A stretch of 64,000 bases of DNA, taken from the NCBI RefSeq assembly GCF_001426755.1, contig NZ_LMFJ01000001.1:2000601-2064600 (forward strand), given 5' to 3'. The translations under genes and the position numbers were made by a program. This DNA comes from Aeromicrobium sp. Root495. GTDB lineage: Bacteria > Actinomycetota > Actinomycetes > Propionibacteriales > Nocardioidaceae. Position 1 is the stretch's first letter. Every line of letters begins with the position of its first letter. The notes below the pieces were generated by a model that saw only the letters and a program-made list of their open reading frames with translations, was not told where the DNA came from and did no database searches. Positions 50,185 through 56,249 of this stretch are shown here, piece by piece.

Positions 50185-51294
50185 ATGAGGCAGTCAGCAG
50201 AGCCGGCATCACGACGAGAAGCTCCGGTGCACCCAGACTTCGAGGCTGCTGCAGCAGGAGGCTCGCTGACGTCCGAGGGACCGGGATCGACCCACCGCTA
50301 TCGCGACGTGCTTCTCGGGGGGTTCGCGATCCTGCTCCTCGCCATGGCGATGCTGACCAGCTATTCGAGCGCGTTCGGCAACCCGAAGCCCCACAACGTC
50401 CAGCTTGCTGTCGCCGGCGATGCCGGCACGATCGCGGCTCTCGAGAAGCAGAGCTCCTTCGACGTCACCGTCGTGGCGTCGGCGGCGCAGGCGCGGGCCG
50501 CGGTGCTCGACCGAGAGGCGGACGGCGCCGTCGTCCTCCCCGCTCGAAGCACCGACGGTGGCGTCACCACCTACATCGCCAGCGGCGGTGGCCGTGCCCT
50601 CGGCCAGGCGATCGCCGGCATCGGTGGGTCGCTCGCGGTAGAGCTGGACGTCGCCAACACGACCTCCGACCTCGCTCCCCTGCCGGCCAAGGATCCCGTC
50701 GGATCGATCGAGTTCTACGCGATCCTGTTCGCCGGGCTGGGCGCAGCGCTCGGTGCGACGGTTTTCGGGCGGATCCTCGGCACGGTCGACACAGCGAAGA
50801 AGTTCGGCGAGCGCAGCATCGTCCTCGTCCTGTACGCAGGGGTCCTCGCGGCACTGATCACCTTGTGGATCGACGTCGTCCTCGGCGCGGTGGCCGTCGA
50901 CCCGTGGTCCGTGTTCGCGATCCTGTGGTTGACCGGGCTCGCCATCGGAGGAGCCGTGACAGGCGTCGCCGCCCTCGGCGGGACGATCGCGGCGTTGGCC
51001 TTGACGATCGCTCTCGTGGTCCTCGGCAACACGTCCTCGGGCGGCCCCCTGGGCGTCCACGTGCTGAACGGCTTCTTCCAGGCCCTCTACTACGTCTTCC
51101 CCCAGGGTGACGCCCTCGACCTCCTGCGGTCGGTCCAATACTTCGACGGCGCCGCCGTGTCCGCTCCGATCATCCGGCTGAGCGTCTGGGCAGCGGCAGG
51201 CATCCTGCTCACCCTGACCGCGATGCTCCTGAGAAGCCGACGAGAAGCTGCGGCCCGGACGGCGAGTGCCGCGCACCTCGCCTCGAGGTCCTGA
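50185..51294 (+). CDS. ABC-2-like / YhgE-type membrane protein
   Basis: A 369-residue protein with one helix near the N-terminus (about 43-63), an extracytoplasmic domain of about 110 residues and five or six C-terminal helices, the layout of ABC-2 permeases or YhgE/Pip exporters. The core AALGGTIAALALTIALVVLGNTSSGGPLG is typical of the DUF3533-like group. AAGGA lies four bases before the ATG at 50185, which is preferred over an in-frame ATG at 50158 inside the operator. No ATPase gene is adjacent. Role unknown. Confidence 0.72.
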   Translation: MRQSAEPASRREAPVHPDFEAAAAGGSLTSEGPGSTHRYRDVLLGGFAILLLAMAMLTSYSSAFGNPKPHNVQLAVAGDAGTIAALEKQSSFDVTVVASAAQARAAVLDREADGAVVLPARSTDGGVTTYIASGGGRALGQAIAGIGGSLAVELDVANTTSDLAPLPAKDPVGSIEFYAILFAGLGAALGATVFGRILGTVDTAKKFGERSIVLVLYAGVLAALITLWIDVVLGAVAVDPWSVFAILWLTGLAIGGAVTGVAALGGTIAALALTIALVVLGNTSSGGPLGVHVLNGFFQALYYVFPQGDALDLLRSVQYFDGAAVSAPIIRLSVWAAAGILLTLTAMLLRSRREAAARTASAAHLASRS

Positions 51295-51357
51295 CGCTTC
51301 CCGGATCCGCATGGCCGGGCCTGCCTTCCACCTTTCCTACCTATCGAGGAGAACACC

Positions 51358-52035
51358 ATGAGCACCATCGCCATCGTCGGAGCCGGACCCGGTCTCGGAC
51401 TCGCCATCGCCCGCGTCTTCGGGCAGGAGGGATTCTCCGTGGCACTCATCTCCCGCACGCAGAGCCGCCTCGACGAGCTCGCCCAGACCTTGCGTGACGA
51501 GGGCATCGAGACGCGCGGGTTCGTCGGTGACGTGATGGACCGCGACAGCCTGGCCGCCGCCCTCACCGCCGCCAAGGAGACCTTCGGGTCGATCGACGTG
51601 CTCGAGTTCTCGCCCGCGCCGCACGCGCCGGTGCCGGGACTCGAGATGGTCGGCGCGCTGGACCTCACGGTCGACTCGATGGCCCCTCAGCTGGAGTTCT
51701 ACCTGTACTCGGCCATCGCGGCGGTCCGAGAGGTGCTGCCCGAGATGCTGGGGCGCGAGTCCGGCACGCTGCTGTTCACGACGGGCGGAGGCTCGATCAG
51801 CCCGAACCCGATGATGGGCAACATCAACGCCGCGTCGGCAGCGCTGCGCAACTGGGCCGTCAACCTGAGCGGCGCCCTGGCCGGCTCGGGCGTGCACGCT
51901 GCGTACATCGCGATCAACCTGCTGATCGACTCCGGGCCCGAGAGGGCCTCCGCAGCAGCCATCGCACCGCTCTACTGGACGGCGCACCGCGACCGCGACA
52001 CCGCTGAGTACGTCTACGCCCTCGAGGCCGACTGA
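51358..52035 (+). CDS. SDR-fold NAD(P)-binding protein lacking the YxxxK pair
   Basis: A 225-residue short-chain dehydrogenase-like protein. The N-terminal IAIVGAGPGLGLAIARVFG binds the dinucleotide, and GDVMDRDSL matches the adenine pocket. Where the catalytic Tyr-xxx-Lys should be, the sequence is GNINAASAALRNWAV, so classical SDR chemistry is unlikely. Similar GAGPGLG proteins are common in actinobacteria. GAGGAG precedes the ATG. It follows the membrane protein gene by 63 bases and probably shares its control. Confidence 0.85.
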   Translation: MSTIAIVGAGPGLGLAIARVFGQEGFSVALISRTQSRLDELAQTLRDEGIETRGFVGDVMDRDSLAAALTAAKETFGSIDVLEFSPAPHAPVPGLEMVGALDLTVDSMAPQLEFYLYSAIAAVREVLPEMLGRESGTLLFTTGGGSISPNPMMGNINAASAALRNWAVNLSGALAGSGVHAAYIAINLLIDSGPERASAAAIAPLYWTAHRDRDTAEYVYALEAD

Positions 52036-52038
52036 GAC

Positions 52039-52071
52039 GAGGCGGCGCTGATCGGCTCGCTCCGCCGCCTC
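52039..52071. terminator. Bidirectional hairpin between convergent SDR genes
   Basis: GAGGCGGCG (52039-52047) and CGCCGCCTC (52063-52071) form a 9-bp stem with a 15-base loop just after the upstream SDR stop. Confidence 0.55.
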
Positions 52072-52145
52072 ACGCCGACGCGCGTTTCGGGAAATCCAGG
52101 CCGTGTCAGTTCAGCCCGACCACGCGGGACGGCGGGAGGCGGGAC

Positions 52146-52871
52146 TCAGGCCACGAACCCGCCGATCATCTCATCGAGCCACGGGTACAGCTGCTCGGCA
52201 GGCGTACCCAGCTGCGACTTCAGCAACTGCGTCGACTCGTCGGCCAGGATCTCGATGGCTCCGGCAGCAAGACCGTCGTACGCCTGCTCCACGACGCTCT
52301 CGGCGCTGACCTTGGGCACGTCCCAGCGAGCCGACATGGGGGTGTCGACCATGCCGACCAGCAGACCCGCGACGTGCACACCCTGCCCCTTGAGCGCGGT
52401 CCGCAGTGCGTGGGTGGCTGACCACGCAGCCGCCTTCGAGGCCGCGTAGCCGGTCGGGATGTTGATCCATGCCGCAGCCGACAGGATGTTCAGGATCGCT
52501 CCGCCGCCGTTGGCGACGATGACCGGGCTGAACGCGTTGGCGACTCTCATGGTGCCGAAGAAGTTGGTCTCGAAGATCTCGCGGAGCCGCTCCTCGGGAC
52601 CGAGGATCGAGTCGCCCTCAGGGGCGATGCCGGCGTTGTTGATCAAGACATTGACATCCGCCGCGGCGACAGCTGCGGCGGCGACGCTGTCGATGTCGGT
52701 GAGGTCGAGCCGCAGGGCCTGGACGCGCGCGTCATCCCACTCGTGCGGGTTGCGCGCGGCCGCGAAGACCTTGGCAGCGCCGCGCTCGAGCGCCTGCCGC
52801 ACGAATTCCGTGCCGAGGCCACCGTTGGCCCCGGTGACGAGGACGGTGCTGTTGTCGAGAGACCGGTTCAT
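52146..52871 (-). CDS. Short-chain dehydrogenase/reductase
   Basis: A 241-residue classical SDR. VLVTGANGGLGTEFVRQALERG is the cofactor loop, NVLINNAGIAPEGD the NNAG motif, and Ser in LNILSAAAWINIPTG with YAASKAA gives the catalytic Ser-Tyr-Lys set. It reduces or oxidises a small carbonyl/alcohol substrate. GGAG lies five bases before the ATG. Divergent from a TetR gene with two matched palindromes between them. Confidence 0.93.
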   Translation of the reverse strand: MNRSLDNSTVLVTGANGGLGTEFVRQALERGAAKVFAAARNPHEWDDARVQALRLDLTDIDSVAAAAVAAADVNVLINNAGIAPEGDSILGPEERLREIFETNFFGTMRVANAFSPVIVANGGGAILNILSAAAWINIPTGYAASKAAAWSATHALRTALKGQGVHVAGLLVGMVDTPMSARWDVPKVSAESVVEQAYDGLAAGAIEILADESTQLLKSQLGTPAEQLYPWLDEMIGGFVA

Positions 52872-52889
52872 CTATACTCCTAAGACATG

Positions 52890-52904
52890 TGGGGACGCTC
52901 CCCA
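52890..52904. promoter_or_regulatory. TetR operator copy 1 (sdr/tetR)
   Basis: TGGGGACGCTCCCCA: TGGGG, five bases, CCCCA. The same arms and spacing recur at 52915, 25 bases away. Confidence 0.78.
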
Positions 52905-52914
52905 TTTCATTATG

Positions 52915-52929
52915 TGGGGGACATCCCCA
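52915..52929. promoter_or_regulatory. TetR operator copy 2 (sdr/tetR)
   Basis: TGGGGGACATCCCCA, the second TGGGG-N5-CCCCA site, 20 bases before the tetR GTG start. Confidence 0.78.
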
Positions 52930-52949
52930 GATATCAAGGAAGGCCGCTC

Positions 52950-53537
52950 GTGACGAACGACACCGATGCCTCGACGCAGCCTTCTCGCGCCCTCCGCGCC
53001 GACGCCCGCCGCAATCGGGACGCCATCTTGGCCGCTGCCCGCGAGGTCTTCGAGACCGAGGGCGTGCTGGCGCCCCTCGACGGCATCGCCGTGCGCGCCG
53101 GGGTCGGAAACGCCACCCTCTACCGGAACTTTCCCGTCCGCGACGACCTGCTCGCGGCCGTTCTGCGCGCCAACGTCGAGGAGGCACTCACCGAGTCGGA
53201 CACCTTCGCCCGAGATCTCCCCGCCAAGGAGGCGCTCTCCGAGTGGCTGTTCCACCTCGTCTGGCAGCTCCGCATCTGGCACGACCTGCCGTACTGCGTC
53301 GCCACCGCTCAGGGCGACCCCGACTCCTCCATGAACTCCGCCACCAACCCGCTGCTCCTGCGGACCGACGCCTTGCTCGACGCGGCGAAGGCCTCCGGAA
53401 CGGCACATCCGGACATCACGGCAGCAGAGGTCTTCGAGCTGGCCACCACTCTGTCGTGGGGTCTGGACCGGTTCCACGACGACCGCGACGCGGCACGCCG
53501 CCGCGTACGCATCGGTACGGCAGGCGTGTTCGTCTAG
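52950..53537 (+). CDS. TetR-family transcriptional regulator
   Basis: A 195-residue TetR protein: LRADARRNRDAILAAAREVF precedes the helix-turn-helix LDGIAVRAGVGNATLYRNFPVRDDLL. The C-terminal domain is of the SbtR/TetR_C_33-like type. The GTG at 52950 follows AAGGA; an earlier frame start at 52887 would overlap the first operator and is rejected. Probably represses the divergent SDR and itself. Confidence 0.92.
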   Translation: MTNDTDASTQPSRALRADARRNRDAILAAAREVFETEGVLAPLDGIAVRAGVGNATLYRNFPVRDDLLAAVLRANVEEALTESDTFARDLPAKEALSEWLFHLVWQLRIWHDLPYCVATAQGDPDSSMNSATNPLLLRTDALLDAAKASGTAHPDITAAEVFELATTLSWGLDRFHDDRDAARRRVRIGTAGVFV

Positions 53538-53651
53538 CTGTCGTGCCCAGAGCTCTGACCAGCGGAGGCGGGAGGCCGAGGTCACCCCTCCTCCGACATC
53601 GCCTGGCGCGGTTCCGACAAGCCCACATCGCCGCATTGTCCTTGGATGCAG

Positions 53652-53690
53652 AAAATCCCGGAGATGCCAGGTGATCTGGCACTTCCGGGA
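53652..53690 (-). terminator. Rho-independent terminator of the initiator tRNA
   Basis: On the minus strand: outer stem TCCCGGA/TCCGGGA, inner stem TGCCAG/CTGGCA with loop ATCAC, then TTTT. It starts 11 bases after the tRNA 3' end and is the only classic U-tract terminator I see in the window. Confidence 0.88.
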
Positions 53691-53700
53691 CTTCCATTCG

Positions 53701-53774
53701 TAGCGGGGACAGGATTTGAACCTGTGACCTCTGGGTTATGAGCCCAGCGAGCTACCGAGCTGCTCCACCCCGCG
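53701..53774 (-). tRNA. Initiator tRNA-fMet (anticodon CAU)
   Basis: A 74-nt tRNA. Acceptor CGCGGGG pairs with CCCCGC from position 2; position 1 C faces U72, an unpaired end that marks initiators. The anticodon arm is CTGGG, loop CTCATAA, CCCAG, with the three consecutive G-C pairs required for P-site binding. The T arm is ACAGG TTCAAAT CCTGT. CCA is not encoded (the next bases are CGA). A terminator follows. Confidence 0.96.
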
Positions 53775-53879
53775 TCGGCCTGGTCAACATTACCCGGTGC
53801 TGCGCCACGATCCAAATCGGGGTCATGTGAACGGGCTTTTGGTGGGTGGACCCCCTACCGTAGAGCGACAGGGGGACGA

Positions 53880-55262
53880 ATGATCGACGATCGATACGAG
53901 CTCGTCCGCAAGATCGGACGAGGCGGCACGGGCGACGTGTGGCTCGGGCACGACCACGTGCTCGGGCGCGACGTCGCGCTCAAGCAGCTGGGCCTCACCC
54001 CCGGCACAGACCGTCCTGACACGGCCCGCGCCGAGCGTGAGGCGAGGCTCTCGGCCAGCGTCCGCCACCCCTCCGTCGTGGCCGTCTACGACGTCGCCGA
54101 CGATGAGGACGGGCGCGAGTGGCTCGTCATGGAGCTCGTCGAAGGACGGAGCCTCGCCGAGCTGGTCCGCGAGTCCGGACCCGTCCCGGAGCACCGCCTC
54201 ACTCCCCTGGTCCGCAACATCGTCGACGGGCTGGCCGCGGCCCACACGGCCGGCATCGTCCACCGCGACGTGAAGCCGTCCAACGTCCTGCTCACACCGC
54301 AGGGCATGCCCAAGCTCACCGACTTCGGCGTGGCTCGCACCATCTCCGACACGGCGCTCACGAGCACCGGGATCGTCACCGGGTCCCCGGGCTACCTCGC
54401 GCCCGAGGTGGCCGAGGGCTCCTCGGCCACGCACGCGAGCGACGTGTGGTCGCTCGGGGCCACGGTCTTCCACGCCGCCACCGGCGAGCGGCCGTTCGGC
54501 GGCGACGACCCTCTGGCCATGCTCGAGCGCATCGTCGACGAGGCCCCGCCGCAGCTACCCGACGGCCACCCGCTGGCCTGGCTCGTGGCGGCGTGCCTGC
54601 GACGCGAGCCGGGTCAACGGCCCACCGCCGCCACCCTGGCCGGTCGGCTGGCCGCGCTCGAGGACGACGCCGACCAGGCCACCGGACCGATCGCCGTCGT
54701 CCCCGCAGCCCCCGAGGCCCCCATGGACCTGCCGGAGCCCACCCGGGCCATCCCGGCGCGCGCCGCCCGAGAGGCCCCCACCAGTCCCGAGCGCCGCACC
54801 TTCCTGCGGGGAGTCGCCGCCGCTGTGGCCGTGGTGGCGGTCCTCGGCACCGCCTTCGCCCTCAACCGCGGGGGCGGCGACGAGCCGGAGACCACAGCCA
54901 GCCAGACGCAGGACCCGGGCCCCTCCTCGGCCGAGGCCTCGCCCTCGAGCGCCGCCGCGTCGCTCGAGTCCTTCGCCACCGACTACCTCGACACCGCCGG
55001 CAACAACCCCGAGCGCGGCTACGCGCTGCTGACCCCCGCCTACCAGCGCGCGAGCGGAGGCCTCGAGGGCTACCGCGCGTTCTGGGGCAAGGTGAGCAAC
55101 GTGCGCGTCACGTCCATCACGCCGCACCCCGACCGGATGGACGTCACCTACGTCTACAGCTACACCTACCAAGGCAAGAACCGCACCGAGGAAGTGACGC
55201 TGACCCTCGAGCCCGAGGGCGACAGCTACCGCATCGCCGGCGCCAGCGCCGTCGCGGCCTGA
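53880..55262 (+). CDS. Membrane-anchored serine/threonine protein kinase (PknB-type)
   Basis: A 460-residue Hanks-type kinase. Gly loop GRGGTGDV (13-20), Lys35 in VALKQL, HRDVKPSN (128-135), DFG (148-150) and APE (174-176) are all intact. A juxtamembrane linker (260-308) is followed by one membrane helix (about 309-329), a Ser/Pro-rich spacer and an extracytoplasmic domain (366-460) with an NTF2/DUF4878-like look and no PASTA repeats. GGGGGAC precedes the ATG. Function is probably phospho-signalling in response to an external cue. Confidence 0.94.
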   Translation: MIDDRYELVRKIGRGGTGDVWLGHDHVLGRDVALKQLGLTPGTDRPDTARAEREARLSASVRHPSVVAVYDVADDEDGREWLVMELVEGRSLAELVRESGPVPEHRLTPLVRNIVDGLAAAHTAGIVHRDVKPSNVLLTPQGMPKLTDFGVARTISDTALTSTGIVTGSPGYLAPEVAEGSSATHASDVWSLGATVFHAATGERPFGGDDPLAMLERIVDEAPPQLPDGHPLAWLVAACLRREPGQRPTAATLAGRLAALEDDADQATGPIAVVPAAPEAPMDLPEPTRAIPARAAREAPTSPERRTFLRGVAAAVAVVAVLGTAFALNRGGGDEPETTASQTQDPGPSSAEASPSSAAASLESFATDYLDTAGNNPERGYALLTPAYQRASGGLEGYRAFWGKVSNVRVTSITPHPDRMDVTYVYSYTYQGKNRTEEVTLTLEPEGDSYRIAGASAVAA

Positions 55263-55300
55263 ACACTCCCTGAACATCCTGGTCGCAGGGCCGTCCCGGG

Positions 55301-55328
55301 TTGCAGGTCCGACCTGCGCAACTAGCGT
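55301..55328 (+). promoter_or_regulatory. Promoter/operator of the alpha/beta hydrolase
   Basis: TTGCAG (55301-55306) and TAGCGT (55323-55328), 16 bases apart, form a plausible promoter. A GCAGGTC-C-GACCTGC palindrome (55303-55317) overlaps the -35 and could be an operator. Confidence 0.5.
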
Positions 55329-55367
55329 CGAGAGAGTCCCACCACCTCCCCCACTGGAAGGGCTCTC

Positions 55368-56189
55368 ATGCCTACGACGCAGTCCAACGGCATCACCCTC
55401 AGCTACACCGACTCCGGCGGAGACGGCCGCGCCGTCGTGCTCATCCACGGCTGGCCCCTCAGCGGCGCCTCGTGGTCCGAGCAGGTCCCGGCGCTCACCG
55501 CTGCCGGCTACCGCGTCATCACGTACGACCGTCGCGGCTTCGGCGCGTCGGACAAGCCCGACTCGGGCTACGACTACGACACCTTCAGCGAGGACCTGGC
55601 CGGCCTGCTCGACCACCTCGACGTCTCCGACGCCACGATCGTCGGCTTCTCCATGGGCGGCGGCGAGGTGGCTCGCTACCTCGGCACCCGAGGCTCGGAG
55701 CGCATCCGCTCAGCGGTCTTCGCGGGTGCGGTCCCCCCGTACCTCCTCAAGACCGACGACAACCCCGAGGGCGGCCTCGCCGACGAGGACGTCGAGGGCA
55801 TGAAGTCCGGTGCCGACGAGGACCGGGCGGGCTTCCTGGACGGCTTCACGCGCAACTTCTTCAGCGCCGACGGCGAGCTCAAGGTCACCGAGGACCAGCG
55901 TCAGCAGGCCCTCGACCTCGCCCAGCCCGCCAGGCAGGAGGCGCTCGTCGCCTGCATCGACGCGTTCGGTCGTACCGACTTCCGCGACGACCTGACGAAG
56001 ATCGACGTCCCCGTGCTCGTCATCCACGGCGACGCCGACGCCATCGTGCCCCTGGAGGTCTCCGGCCGGCGGACGGCGGAGGCCGTCAAGGACGCGACCC
56101 TGCACGTCGTCGAGGGCGGTCCCCACGGCTTCAACGTGAGCCACTCCGAGGAGCTGAACGCCGCGCTGCTCGACTTCCTCGCGCGATAG
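55368..56189 (+). CDS. Alpha/beta hydrolase (non-heme chloroperoxidase/arylesterase-like)
   Basis: A 273-residue alpha/beta hydrolase. VVLIHGWPLSGASWSEQ holds the oxyanion loop, VGFSMGGGEVARY carries the nucleophile Ser95, VIHGDADAIVP the Asp and VEGGPHGFN the His. The GWPLS and DRRGFGASDKP segments are typical of cofactor-free haloperoxidase/arylesterase enzymes. GGAAGG precedes the ATG. A long hairpin follows the stop. Confidence 0.93.
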   Translation: MPTTQSNGITLSYTDSGGDGRAVVLIHGWPLSGASWSEQVPALTAAGYRVITYDRRGFGASDKPDSGYDYDTFSEDLAGLLDHLDVSDATIVGFSMGGGEVARYLGTRGSERIRSAVFAGAVPPYLLKTDDNPEGGLADEDVEGMKSGADEDRAGFLDGFTRNFFSADGELKVTEDQRQQALDLAQPARQEALVACIDAFGRTDFRDDLTKIDVPVLVIHGDADAIVPLEVSGRRTAEAVKDATLHVVEGGPHGFNVSHSEELNAALLDFLAR

Positions 56190-56201
56190 GTCATCTCGAG
56201 A

Positions 56202-56243
56202 ACGACACGACCCCCGCAGGGCCTCCTGCGGGGGTCGTGTCGT
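56202..56243. terminator. Bidirectional terminator hairpin
   Basis: Perfect 19-bp arms (56202-56220 and 56225-56243) around the loop GCCT, between the convergent hydrolase and UPF0182 genes. No U tract. Confidence 0.88.
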
Positions 56244-56249
56244 GCGTGG

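Noticed and set aside
53582-53815. A 77-residue minus-strand frame reading AHNPEVTGSNPVPA
   Set aside because: It is the translation of the tRNA-fMet gene and its flanks, a well-known annotation artefact.
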